Shown piece by piece: positions 21,855 through 33,229 of a DNA stretch of 64,000 nucleotides. Under the pieces are notes generated by a model. It saw only the letters and a list, made by a program, of their open reading frames with translations. It did not search any database and was not told where the DNA came from. The number at the start of each line of letters is the position of its first letter. Position 1 is the stretch's first letter. Source of the DNA: Leptobrachium leishanense (taxonomy: Eukaryota; Chordata; Amphibia; Anura; Megophryidae). The stretch lies in contig CM019063.1 in assembly GCA_009667805.1 (NCBI GenBank), positions 85,897,877-85,961,876 of the forward strand. The letters are read 5' to 3'. The position numbers and the translations under genes are program-made.

Positions 21855-24800
21855 CCTCAGAGCACGGAGCAGAGCACGGAGCAGAGCAATAAGCAGAGCA
21901 CGGAGCAGAGCACGGAGCAGAGCACGGAGCAGAGCACAGAGCAGAGCACAATAAACGGCACAGAGCAGAGCACAATAAACGGAGCAGAGCACAATAAACG
22001 GCGCAGAGCAGAGAGCACCGAGCAGAGCACAGAGCAGAGCACAAGAGCAGAGCACCGAGCAGAGCACCGAGCAGAACACAGAGCAGAGCACAGAGCACAA
22101 TAAACGGCACAGAGCAGAGAACAATAAACGGCACAGAGCAGAGCACAATAAACGGCACAGAGCACAGAGCACCGAGCAGAGCACAGAGCAGAGCACAAGA
22201 GCAGAGCACAGAGCAGAGCACAAGAACAGAGCACCGAGCAGAACACAGAGCAGAGCACAGAGCACAGAGCAGAGCACAGAGCAGAGCACAGAGCACAATA
22301 AACGGCACAGAGCAGAGCACAATAAACGGCACAGAGCAGAGCACAATAAACGGCACAGAGCAGAGAACAATAAACGTCACAGAGCACAGAGCACCGAGCA
22401 GAGCACAAGAGCAGAGCACAGAGCAGAGCACAGAGCAGAGCACCGAGCAGAGCACAAGAGCACCGAGCAGAGCACAAGAGCACAGAGCAATAAACAGCAC
22501 AGAGCAGAGCACAACAGCACAGAGCAGAGCACAATAAACTGCACAGAGCAGAGCACAATGCACCGATCAGAGCACAAGAGCACCGAGCAGAGCACAGAGC
22601 AGACCACAATAAACGGCACAGAGCAGAGCACAATAAACGGCACAGAGCAGAGCACAATAGCACCGAACAAAGCACAGAGCACAAGAGCAGAGCACAGAGC
22701 AGAGCACAATAAACGGCACAGAGCAGAGCACAATAAACGTCAGAGAGCAGAGCACAGAGCACCGAGCAGAGAACAGAGCAGAGCACAAGAGCAGAGCACA
22801 GAGTAGAGCACAAGAGCATAGCACCGAGCAGAGCACCGAGCAGAGCACACGAGCAGAGCACAGAGCACAATAAACGGCACAGAGCAGAGCACAATAAACG
22901 GCACCGAGCACAGAGCACCGAGCAGAGCATAGAGCAGAGCACAAGAGCAGAGCACAAGAGCAGAGCACCGAGCAGAGCACAAGAGCACAGAGCAGAGCAC
23001 AATAAACGGCACAGCGCAGAGCACAAGAGCACAGAGCAGAGCACAATAAACAGCACAGAGCAGAGCACAATAAACAGCACAGAGCAGAGCACAAGAGCAC
23101 AGAGCAGAGCACAATAAACAGCACAGAGCAGAGCACAACAGCACAGAGCACAGCACAATAAACTGCACAGAGCAGAGCACAGAGCACCGAGCAGAGAACA
23201 GAGCAGAGCACAAGAGCAGAGCACAGAGTAGAGCACAAGAGCATAGCACCGAGCAGAGCACCGAGCAGTGCACCGAGCAGAGCACAGAGCACAATAAACG
23301 GCACAGAGCAGAGCACAATAAACGGCACAGAGCAGAGAACAATAAACGGCACAGAGCACCGAGCAGAGCATAGAGCAGAGCACAAGAGCAGAGCACAAGA
23401 GCAGAGCACCGAGCAGAACACAGAGCAGAACACAGAGCAGAGCACAGAGCACAATCAACGGCACAGAGCAGAGCACAATAAACGGCACAGAGCAGAGCAC
23501 AATAAACGGCACAGAGCAGAGAACAATAAACGGCACAGAGCAGAGAACAATAAACGGCACAGAGCACAGAGCACCGAGCAGAGCACCGAGCAGAGCACAA
23601 GAGCAGAGCACAAGAGCAGAGCACAAGAGCACAGAGCAGAGCACAAGAGCACAGAGCAGAGCACAATAAACGGCACAGAGCAGAGCACAAGAGCACAGAG
23701 CAGAGCACAATAAATGGCACAGAGCAGAACACCGAGCAGAGCACAGAGCAGAGCACAAGATCAGAGCACAAGATCAGAGCAGAGCACAATAAACGGCACA
23801 GAGCAGAGCACAAGAGCACAGAGCAGAGCACAATAAACGGCACACGAGCAGAGCACAAGAGCACAGAGCAGAGCACAATAAACGGCACAGAGCAGAACAC
23901 CGAGCAGAGCACAGAGCAGAGCACAGAGCAGAACACAGAGCACAAGAGCACAGAGCAGAGCACAAGAGCAATAGCAGAGCACCGAGCAGAGCACAGAGCA
24001 GAGCACAATAAACGGCACAGAGCAGGGCACAATAAACGGCACAGAGCAGAGCGCAGAGCAGAGCACAATAAACGGCACAGAGCAGAGCACAGAGCAGAGC
24101 ACAAGAGCACCAAGCAGAGCACAAGATCACAGAACAGAGCACAATAAACGGCACAGAGCAGAGCACAATAAACGGCACAGAGCAGAACACAGAGCAGAGC
24201 ACAATAAACGGCACCGAGCAGAGCACAAGAGCACCGAGCAGAGCACAGAGCAGAGCACAGAGCAGAGCACAAGAGCAGAGCACAAGAGCACCGAGCAGAG
24301 CACAAGACCACCGAGCAGAGCACAAGACCCCCAAGCAGAGCACAAGACCACCGAGCAGAGCACCGAGCAGAGCACAAGAGCACAGAGCAGAGCACAAGAG
24401 CACAGAGCAGAGCACAATAAACGGCACAGAGCAGAGCACAATAAACGGCACAGAGCGGAGCACAACAGCACAGAGCAGAGCACAATAAACGGCACAGAGC
24501 AGAGCACCGAGTAGAGAACAAGAGCACCAATCAGAGCACAAGAGCACAGAGCAGAACACAAGAGCACAGAGCAGAACACAAGAGCACAGAGAAGAGCACA
24601 GAGCAGAGCACAATAAAAGGCACAGAGCAGAGCACAATAAACGGCACAGAGCAGAGCACAATAAACGGCACAGAGCAGAGCACAATAAACGGCACAGAGC
24701 AGAGCACAAGAGCACAGAGCAGAGCACAATAAACGGCACAGAGCAGAGCACAAGAGCACCAAGCAGAGCACAATAAACGGCACAGAGCAGAGCACAATAA

Positions 24801-25098
24801 ACGGCACAGAGCAGAGCACAATAAACGGCACAGAGAAGAGCACAGAGCAGAGCACAATAAATGGCACAGAGCAGAGCACAAGAGCACCGAGCAGAGCGCA
24901 GAGCACAAGAGCACCGAGCAGAGCACAATAAACGGCACAGAGCAGAGAACAAGAGCACCGAGCAGAGCACAAGACCAGAGCACAAGAGCACTGAGCAGAG
25001 CACAAGAGCACCGAGCAGAGCACAGAGCAGAGCACAAGAGCACCAACCAGAGCACAAGAGCACCGAGCAGAGGCACAAGAGCACAGAGCAGAGCACAA
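21855..25098 (+). repeat. 3.2 kb modular minisatellite
   Basis: Built almost wholly from a few words that start with CAC: CACAGAGCAGAG (12), CACAATAAACGG (12), CACAAGAG (8) and CACCGAGCAGAG (12). The AATAAA word is nearly always followed by the CAGAG word, giving a frequent 24-bp pair. The array ends at the assembly gap, so its true length is unknown. Very long antisense frames (up to 633 codons of Cys, Ala, Leu, Ser) arise because the words contain no antisense stop; I do not regard them as genes. Confidence 0.97.
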
Positions 25099-25198
25099 NN
25101 NNNNNNNNNNNNNNNNNNNNNNNNNNNNNNNNNNNNNNNNNNNNNNNNNNNNNNNNNNNNNNNNNNNNNNNNNNNNNNNNNNNNNNNNNNNNNNNNNN
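25099..25198. other. Assembly gap (100 N)
   Basis: Exactly 100 N, the usual placeholder for a gap of unknown size. It falls where the minisatellite meets the Helitron coding part, so it is probably a repeat-induced break. Confidence 0.99.
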
Positions 25199-27509
25199 AA
25201 AGGACATGACTGTGCAAATATTGCCATCAAAGAACATGCAATGCTCCATCATGACGAGATTACCTCCTTCATGGATTCCAGATATGCGACAGCTCCAGAA
25301 GCAGCATGGCGCCTGCTTGGTTTCAAAATGCACCATCAAACACATACCATCGTGCGCTTACAAATCCATCTTCCTGGCGAACAGTCGGTATACTTTAATG
25401 AAGATAACATCAGGAACGCTATAGAAAGAACCCAATCAAGAGACACAACATTGACATCTTGGTTTACCTTAAACAGAGTTGATGTGGCTGCCCGCGAATT
25501 CCTGTATACTGATACTCCACAACATTTTGTGTATCAACGGAAAAATACCACATGGGAAAGAAGATTGAGACATCGAGAAATAACACTATTGGGCGAATGT
25601 ACTCTGTTAACATAAATTCGGATGTGGAGAGATTTTGCTTGAGATTACTTTTACTCCAGTTAAAGGAGCCACCTAATTTGAACATATCCGAACAGTTGGT
25701 GGTGTGCATTTTCCAACATTCAAAGAAGCTGCTCAAAGACTCAGTCTTTTTCAGGATGATGAATTATGGGACTTGACTCTTCACGAAGCTTCAAGTGAGA
25801 TGATGCCTCAACTGCTTCGAGAGCTTTTTGCCAACATTTGTGCCCTTGCATCTCCACCAAATGCTAAACAACTATTTGAAAAATATAAACAACAACTCAT
25901 TGAAGACTTATCAAGACACCCTGGCCACACACCAGACTGCCAACCATGTCTCAATAATGCACTATTAGACATTCAAGACATTTTAATTGTTAACGAGAAA
26001 AAATGTCAGGATTTAGGTTTACCAACGCCTACCGACTATTCAACCGTCAAAACAACAGACATCTATGATGCAGTTCTTGAAAGTCACATAGGAGTACAAA
26101 TGCAGGCGGCTTTAAATGATCTACAAAGAGAAACTTTTGAAGACATTCTTTCTGCCACCCAAAACGATACATTACCCCAAAGGTGTTACTTTCTCGATGG
26201 TCCTGGAGGTAGTGGCAAAACATACCTATACCAAACTTTATTGCATTCATTTAGAGGAAACAAAGAGGTAGCATTAGCTGTTGCTTCTACTGGAATTGCT
26301 GCTAATTTGCTAGAGGGTGGACGCACTTATCACTCACAATTTAAACTGCCTGTTCCTTTGTTGGACACTTCAACATCTTCCATGAGGCAAACATCTAATG
26401 ATGCCACAATCCTTAGAAAAACAAAAATTATAATTTGGGATGAATCAACCATGGCTCCAAGTGATGCTCTCAGATGCGTTGACAAACTACTGCAAGAGCT
26501 CATGAAAAACAACAAACCTTTTGGCGGTAAAACAATTATCCTCGGAGGCGATTTCCGACAAACTCTACCTGTTGTGGCACATGGCAGTCGATCAGCAATC
26601 GTTGAATCCAGCATTAAATTCAATACACTATGGGATAAATTTAAGATCATAAAGCTGCAAACAAATGTAAGATCTGTGGATCCAGAGTTCAGCTCTTGGC
26701 TAATAAAACTTGGCGATGGAAAACTCACAAACGAACATGGCTTCCATCAAGATATATTTCAGATACCACCTAAAATGATCTGCAAAAACTCCATTGTCAA
26801 GGAAATTTATGGTGACCATTTACACCCTGATGATATTTGAACATTTGAGAAAACTGCAATTTTATGCCCCAAAAATTGTGATGTGGACAACATCAATGAA
26901 GAAGTCCTTAGTTTGTTAGAAGGTGAGAGCTACACTTATTTAACCACTGATTCTATTGATGATGAATCCCAGGAAGACAAGGATAATTACCCCATTGAGT
27001 TCTTAAATAAATTGGCTCCTTCAGGGAAGCCAGTTCATAAACTGAAACTCAAAATTGGCTGAATTATTATGCTCCTGCATAACCTGAATACAAAGAGAGG
27101 CCTGTGTAATGGAACAAGACTGATTGTGACAGCTATGCGACAAAATTTGCTCATTGCTAAAGTATTGACACCTACCTCAGAACGAAAAAACATTTTCATT
27201 CCTAGAATTGATTTAGCCCCAAGTAACACCGAACTGCCATTTGTTTTACGAAGGAGACAATTTCCTGTTAAATTGGCATTTGCAATGACTATTAACAAAT
27301 CCCAAGGACAAACCTTTGACAGAGTTGGCATCTATTTACCAGAACCCGTCTTCAGCCATGGACAACTATATGTTGCATTCTCTCGAGTCAAGAGCTCTGC
27401 GGACATTAAAATCAAAGTCATCGATGGACGTGAACAAGGCTACTTATTACCAGGGACTGATGCATGCTTCACTAAAAATGTTGTATTCAAAGAAATTTAT
27501 TCAAAATAG
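25199..27509 (+). pseudogene. Helitron PIF1-type helicase, broken
   Basis: Unwinds DNA during rolling-circle transposition. The 5' part (25,199-25,615) contains GHDCANIAI and the DSRYATAPEAAWRL block typical of the region before the helicase. From 25,704: Walker A GPGGSGKT (residues 166-173, nt 26,199), Walker B IIWDEST (243-249), GGDFRQ (281-286). Two in-frame TGA codons follow (26,838-26,840 and 27,060-27,062) before motifs TINKSQGQTFDRVG and YVAFSRVKS near the C-terminus. Frame changes lie between 25,600 and 25,700. The Rep domain is missing. Confidence 0.93.
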
Positions 27510-27591
27510 TCACTAAAAATATTTAACTTTTCTTGACGCTGCTGTGTTTTCCTTTCTACCAAAATTCATGCGCACCACACTTATCAATAGA

Positions 27592-27619
27592 CTGCCCTCT
27601 GGGCAGGCTTTCCACCTAG
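27592..27619 (+). terminator. Helitron 3' terminal hairpin and CTAG end
   Basis: CTGCCC (27,592-27,597), loop TCT, GGGCAG (27,601-27,606), 9 nt, then CTAG (27,616-27,619). A hairpin about 10 nt before CTRR is the known Helitron termination signal. Confidence 0.88.
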
Positions 27620-27847
27620 TATAGAAATAAAATCTCATTGATATTAAGGTGAAAAAAGTAAAAAAAATAAAAATAATACTATTAAACTCAAATTCCAGGC
27701 GTTATATAAACAAAATATTGCAACGAGTCTTTTGGACAAATCTGTGTTCTTTGTGCTCAATGTACAGGCCATAGGCCCTATTCCAATCTTGACATTAACA
27801 GATGCATTGCTTGCATGCAGTGTGAAAGTAGCGGCTCTGTACTATAC

Positions 27848-29097
27848 TTAACCCTTTCACTGCTGAAGACGTGTGGGACACGTCCTCATTGATGCACGTT
27901 GCATGCTGAGGACGTGCCCCACACGTCATCAGCTGTGCGGGACCCCCGGCGGAGATACTCACCTCTCTGTCCGGGGTCCCACGGCGTTCTGACTTTAGCG
28001 TCCTCAGACGCTGAAGTCAAGCGCCTCCCGGCGTAAATGACGTCATCGCGCCATGCGCGATGACGTCATTTCCAGGCGACCCCCGGCAATGCCGGGAGAT
28101 AGCCTGGAAGGGAGGGGGGGGATCCGTTCGGATCCCTCTCCCTCCCGATCGGGAAGGAGCAGCGGTAAAAGCCAGGCACCGCTTAAAGGGGGAGAGTCTC
28201 CCCTTTTAAGCGATGCCTGGCTTTAACCCCTCAAGTGCTGGGTTGCACTTCAGCGCCTTGCGGCGCCGAAGTGCAGCCTATCTCCGGTGGGGGCCGCCAT
28301 CTTGGATGGCGGCTCCGCCCCGGGACTCCCCTCACTGTCTGACGTCATCACGCATAGCGTGATGATGTCAGATAGCCGGGGAACCCTAGCTGCCGGGGAT
28401 TTCCCAAGGAAATCCCCTGGTGGAGATAGGGGTTCTTGTGAACCCCGATATCTCCAGAACCGTGGCAGCTAGGGGGTCATGGAGGGTGTCATTTGAAAGG
28501 CCTGAGCATGGCCTTTCGAATGATACCCAACATGACTAGGTAAAAAGTAAAAAGAAATTATAAAAAAAAAAAATAATAATAAATAAATTTTAAAAAATAA
28601 ATAAATAAAAAAAAATGTTTTTTTTTGTGTGTTGTTTTTATTAATGCAGCAATATTGTTCACATTTCAATTATAATGTGAACAATGATGCTGCACTAATG
28701 ATTTTTCTATGGGGTGCGTTTGCTAAAAATCACGTAATTCCCCCAAAAAAAGTAACAAGTCCCCATTTCAAATTTTTTTGTAAAGCGCACCCATAGAAAA
28801 CATAACCGCAAACGCTCATGTGATAAAATGTGAAAAAAAACACTTTACACACTGCAGATGATTAAAAATTAAATTTTTATTGTATTTTTTTGTTATAATA
28901 TACAGGCAGGTCATGACGTATACATATAAAAATGATATATTATGAATCTGCGTAGTCTGCCGGAAAGAAACGATATATAATATGTCTGGGTCATTTATTA
29001 AAATGTGGCTTCAAATCGCGTTTAAACATGATGAGCGAAAGCGGTAAAAATGAGCTCAGCACACAGGCGTGAAATGCCTCAGCAGTGAAGGGGTTAA
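27848..29097. mobile_element. TTAA-bounded hairpin-chain MITE, copy A
   Basis: TTAA at 27,848-27,851 and 29,094-29,097. TIRs: CCCTTTCACTGCTGA at the left and CCCCTTCACTGCTGA at the right on the minus strand. TTAA duplication with CCC-starting ends points to the piggyBac superfamily. Perfect hairpins inside include a 15-bp stem at 28,036-28,070 (AATGACGTCATCGCG / CGCGATGACGTCATT), one at 28,422-28,456 around 'ggagataggggttc', and one at about 28,491-28,522 (CATTTGAAAGGCC / GGCCTTTCGAATG). No transposase. Confidence 0.8.
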
Positions 29098-29603
29098 ACA
29101 GCTCCTTTACTTTGTATTGGAGCCATTAATTTGTCACAAAACATATGTCAGGAAGAACACACAAGTGATTTTAAGAAAGAATAAGATGAGTACTAATGGT
29201 TTCTTGGCACTGAGATTGTGCACATAGTTATTGATACTCTCTCCGCGTGTTCCAGACTATAGTTTCACTCATGGCCACTGAGGCTGGATTTTTCCTGGCA
29301 GTTGCTGTCATGTCCCTAGCAGCCGGTGCCGCAAGACAACTAAAAGCAAGTTGCCTGATAGTGGTAAGATTAGCAGTGGCCCTCCTGACAAGCCTTGCTG
29401 AGCTAGTAACCAGGTGCTAGCTAATGCCTCCTGATTTCTCCTCAACAAAAGAGGACCACACCTATACCATAATGCTTCTGCATTAAACATGTGATCTCCT
29501 CACTAGTAAGAAGCTGCCTCCAGTTCCTGTTACCTGCCTGGACCTCTCTTGTATCCTGACTTCTCTAAGTTACTCTATCTACAGTTCCTGCCTCGAAGAA
29601 CCT

Positions 29604-29960
29604 TTGTACCGAGACCCTCTGCTCCGAGACCCTCTGCTACCAGGACCCTCTGCTACCGAGACCCTCTGCTACCGAGACCCTCTGCTACCGAGACCCTCTG
29701 CTACCAGGACCCTCTGCTACCGAGACCCTCTGCTACCAGGAACCTTTGCACCGAGACCCTCTGCTACCGAGACCCTCTGCTACCGAGACCCTCTGCTACC
29801 GAGACCCTCTGCTACCGAGACCCTCTGCTACCAGGACCCTCTGCTACCAGGACCCTCTGCTACTAGGACTCTTTGCACCAATACCCTCTGCTACCCAGAC
29901 CCTGTGCTACCAGGACCCTCTGCTACCGAGACCCTCTGGTACCAGGAATCTTTGCACCAA
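29604..29960 (+). repeat. 16-bp tandem repeat (about 22 copies)
   Basis: Unit GAGACCCTCTGCTACC with variants AGGACCCTCTGCTACC and AGGAACCTTTGCACC. Sixteen bases give a 16-residue periodic translation in all three frames, which explains the overlapping open frames of 105-151 codons; none looks like a protein gene. Confidence 0.95.
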
Positions 29961-30203
29961 TACCCTCTGCCTTTCAAGGACTCTCTGCCTGCAAAAAAAA
30001 CCTTTGCTTTTGTTTTCCATTTATTTCCCAAAGACCTCCTTCAGACTCCATTCTCCTAACTATATCTCTCTCCGTACCTGGTCTAACCCTGCTCTGATCT
30101 CTGTTTCTATCTAGTCTCCTTTCTCTCATACGTGTATGTATGTATGTATAATAGTTTAGTATTGCCCTTTTGTCTACCCTTCTCTCATCTTGCCTTTTAG
30201 AAT

Positions 30204-30672
30204 GGCCTGCGTCAGACGAACGTAGTGATCACGTCCGTGTCGCCGCACAGTTTAACGTCCGTCGTAGCATGGAATCATGATCAATAGAGACCCACACACG
30301 AAGAACGTGCACACCGAACTGCGCACGCACAATGCACGTGGCAAACGGACACAAGTAAGGCAAGAACGTAAAACCACTAAGACAGACGCGCAGAGTGCGC
30401 CGCGTCCATGTAGCGGCCTGTGTGCGTTATGCTGCGACGTCAGACGCAGCGCATTTGCGACATCCATAACGTTGACGCTCAGAGGTTTTTATGGTCTGGC
30501 TGACTGTACCTGTCTTTTAATTACATTTAATTTTGATTCTCATATTTCCCTTTTTTGTTCTACATCCGTTAAAAAAACGGACCGTGTGGTGTCTACAGTA
30601 TCTTCCGTCAGTATGTCTGTCCGTTGTTCACGCACGCAGAGTGCAAGAGACTGCGTTCATCTGACATTAGCC
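30204..30672 (+). mobile_element. MITE with GGCTAATG..CAGATGAACG terminus, copy 2
   Basis: Left end GGCCTGCGTCAGACGAACG; right end, read on the minus strand, GGCTAATGTCAGATGAACGC. It is the inverted partner of 18,510-18,907. Inserted in the solo LTR. Non-coding. Confidence 0.65.
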
Positions 30673-30757
30673 TTAATCTTATTGCTGTTTTTTATTTATG
30701 CAGTGTTTTCCCTTCCTGTCAGTATTACCCAGCTCCTTGATATTTGTTTTTTGCCTT

Positions 30758-31085
30758 AAGGCTGGGTTCATTCACACCTGCGCGTTTTTTATGTGCGCAA
30801 TATGCATGTTTTTTACACGCGTATCGCGCAAACGCGTTAAGCACAAACGCGCAAACGCGATGCAGCGCGTTCACAGCCATAGACTGCAGAGTGAAGGCGC
30901 TGCAAATACGCCCCAAAGAAGCTCCTGTACTTCTTTGGGCATAGGACATTTTACAGTGCGTTCCTGTGTGCTATAAAACGCCCAGGTGTGAACGGGTCCC
31001 ATAGGAAATCATGGGATTTCCGTGTCTCGCTGTTTTACAGCGCGCAGGAACGCGCAGTAAAACACTGAGGTGTGAACTCAGCCTT
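30758..31085. mobile_element. Short MITE with AAGGCTGRGTTCA ends
   Basis: 328 bp with inverted ends: AAGGCTGGGTTCATTCACAC at the left and AAGGCTGAGTTCACACCTCA at the right (minus strand). The interior is rich in CGCG words. It is inserted in the solo LTR 3' part. Superfamily unassigned. Confidence 0.72.
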
Positions 31086-31204
31086 ATGCTTTACTCCTGA
31101 TACTCCTAATAAATCCTTTTTGTTTATATATATCTTTCTCGGTCCTAATCATTGCACATTGGGCTCAATCCTGCCACCCTGTGACCAGCTTCTTGACAGT
31201 TACA

Positions 31205-31934
31205 CCCATTACCGATCAGCTTTTGCAATCATTGTATGTGATGTATTGAGATTTCGGAGAGACTCCTCAAAACATGGCCATAACCACCATCAGAGATTCC
31301 AGTCCTTAGTCAAAATGCCCCTTCCCATTTTTGATGGGCAGTATTACACAATATTACATATTACATACTGCCCGCTAAAATGGCGATGCTAAGGAGGAAA
31401 ACCTGCACCCTCAGGTTTCTCCTTAGCATCCCTGTTTTAGCTCCATATTACGGGGCAGGCAGTAATTCAGCAGCCTGCCTCGCAAATGCAAGCATTTTTG
31501 TTTACTCAGGCGAAGTTGCGTTTTGGTGCCCCCCTCCACCCAATCCGTGCCATGCCAATCGGGAGTGTTTGGTATCCTCACGCATTGCCAATCTATGCTG
31601 TGCCTGGTGCCCCTCCTGTGCCACAGGGCCAATCTACAATGTGGCATAGGTGGGGCACCAGGCACTGCACAAATTTGCAATGTGGCCTGGTGGTGCCCCC
31701 TGGTCTTGCTGTGTCAATATACCCACATATTTCAAACTGCCTGCCACTCCCAGTGTTTCCCTGTGATCCTGCTACCTACCACTCTCACTCTGTTGCTGTG
31801 GTCCACTGTCTGACTCCAGGTCTCCAGAAGCAGACTGGCAGCAGGGTCCTCGTCCTCTAATTCAATTCACCCCCCCTAATTCATTTTTCCCCTTCAATTA
31901 CTTTCACCCCCTCCCCCCTTAAATTCATTTCATA
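31205..31934. other. Unassigned DNA with one strong hairpin
   Basis: A hairpin at 31,385-31,430 has arms GATGCTAAGGAG and CTCCTTAGCATC plus an inner pairing AAACCTG/CAGGTTT. Inverted blocks around 'tgccaatctatgctgtgcctggtgcccc' near 31,590-31,700 suggest a MITE, but I could not fix its ends. Confidence 0.5.
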
Positions 31935-32097
31935 TAGCGTATGACAGAGCTCCACAGCAATAAAACTCACAGTGATGTGCGGGGTGTATGAGCGTATGAC
32001 AGAGCTCCACAGCAATAAAACTCACAGTAATGTGCGGGGTGTATGAGCGTATGACAGAGCTCCACAGCAATAAACCTCACAGTAATGTACCAATATC
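31935..32097 (+). repeat. 55-bp tandem repeat, 3 copies
   Basis: Copies start with GCGTATGACAGAGCTCCACA at 31,937, 31,992 and 32,047. Near-identical; the third diverges after about 45 bp and leads into the 21-bp array. Confidence 0.93.
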
Positions 32098-32116
32098 AGT
32101 TTACTCAAACCCCCCC

Positions 32117-32785
32117 AGCAGAACATTACACATACAACACCAGAACATTACACACACACACACCAGAACATTACACACACAGACACGCACACACACAGCA
32201 GAACATTACACACACACAGCAGAACATTACACACACACAGCAGAACATTACACACACACAGCAGAACATTACACACACACAGCAGAACATTACACACACA
32301 CAGCAGAACATTACACACACACAGCAGAACATCACACACACACAGCAGAACATCACACACACACAGCAGAACATCACACACACACAGCAGAACATCACAC
32401 ACACACACACACACACAGCAGAACATTACACACACACACACACACAGCAGAACATTACACACACACACACACACAGCAGAACATTACACACACACACACA
32501 CAGCAGAACATTACACACACCACACACAGCAGAACATTACACACACACACATCCCAGCAGAACATTACCCCTCCCAGCAAAACATTACCCCTCCCAGCAA
32601 AACATTACCCCTCCCAGCAAAACATTAAACCCCCAGCAAAACATTACACCCCCCAGCAAAACATTACACCCCCCAGCAAAACATTAACACCCCCCAGCAA
32701 AACATTACACCCCCCAACAGAACATTACACCCCCCCTGAGCAGAACATTACACCCACTCAAGCAGAACATTACACACACACACAC
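32117..32785 (+). repeat. 21-bp minisatellite with embedded CA microsatellite
   Basis: Core unit AGAACATTACACACACACAGC, exactly 21 bp through the first half. Unit length then varies as the CA run expands (32,396-32,520), and later units change to C-rich forms (AAAACATTACCCCTCCCAGC). The open frames in both strands are periodic (TQQNITH per unit) and not genes. Confidence 0.95.
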
Positions 32786-33229
32786 CATCCCCTCCCTCAG
32801 TTTATTCAAACCGTTTAAAAATCTTCTCTCGGCCTCTCTGCCCAGTCCTCCTTCACACTACAGTGGAAGCGCGCAGGCTGACTCTGCTGCAGGGCCGCAC
32901 CCTAAGCTTGGGGTTTGTCCTCCAGGCTTTTTCTGCTGCTGCGTGCCCTGGCTATGCGTGTCACGTGAGGGGGCGGTGGCCAAATTATGCAGTGTGCCTG
33001 CTCATGTTTAGAATGTGGGACTGAGGCAGGTACACTGCATCGGTTTGAGAGTGCGCGGCTGGGCCCCTGTTTGATGTCTGAAGATCATTCATAGCTCCGC
33101 TTCCGGTATTTTAAAAACAGAATTTTTCCGCCCCTCACACTGACAGCAAGCCAGGACAGTAAGGCAGCCGCCTGTGCCGCCTTACACTAGCGCCGGCCCT
33201 GCTCGTAATGCAAAGCTAAGCCTCAGCAT
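32786..33229. other. Unassigned GC-rich 0.44 kb
   Basis: No family or gene recognised. The 3' end 'ttacactagcgccggccctgctcg' may belong to the same unit as the preceding minisatellite. Confidence 0.4.

Larger units (their letters stand above)
21509..27619 (+). mobile_element. Helitron with internal minisatellite (gap inside)
   Basis: Rolling-circle transposon. The 5' end TCCTATAAAAGAG follows an A (21,508), and the 3' end CTAG (27,616-27,619) is followed by T, matching the A^T target rule without duplication. A subterminal hairpin sits 9 nt before CTAG. Order: 5' end, GC-rich tandem block, 3.2 kb minisatellite, 100-bp gap, helicase. The Rep nuclease normally upstream of the helicase is not seen; it is lost or lies in the gap. 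The distance across the gap is unknown, so total length is a minimum. Confidence 0.83.
29306..31198 (+). repeat. Solo LTR of a chromovirus-like element, split by two MITEs
   Basis: Begins TGTCATGTCCC like the Gypsy-2 LTR and ends CTTGACA like the Gypsy-1 LTR. Flanks are GTTGC (29,301-29,305) and GTTAC (31,199-31,203), a 5-bp duplication with one mismatch. MITEs at 30,204-30,672 and 30,758-31,085 account for about 800 bp, leaving a ~1.1 kb LTR. A 16-bp tandem repeat occupies its middle. There is an AATAAA at 31,109. The end assignment is inference. Confidence 0.6.

Noticed and set aside
21435..25345. Antisense open frames of 300-633 codons (Cys/Ala/Leu/Ser rich)
   Set aside because: All derive from minisatellite words without antisense stops and are open in several frames at once; some even run through the N gap.
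26838..27062. TGA codons in the Helitron helicase read as selenocysteine
   Set aside because: Ordinary decay explains them; the copy also has frame changes and lacks Rep.
29604..29960. CRISPR-like array
   Set aside because: Units are contiguous without unique spacers and the sequence is a eukaryotic LTR; the same holds for the arrays at 21,855 and 32,117.
29549..30114. Overlapping frames of 105-151 codons with RDPLLPRPSATETLCY periods
   Set aside because: A 16-bp tandem repeat read in three frames; no start context or domain.
32030..32818. 262-codon frame rich in Thr/His and antisense Cys/Val frames
   Set aside because: Periodic translation of the 21-bp minisatellite.
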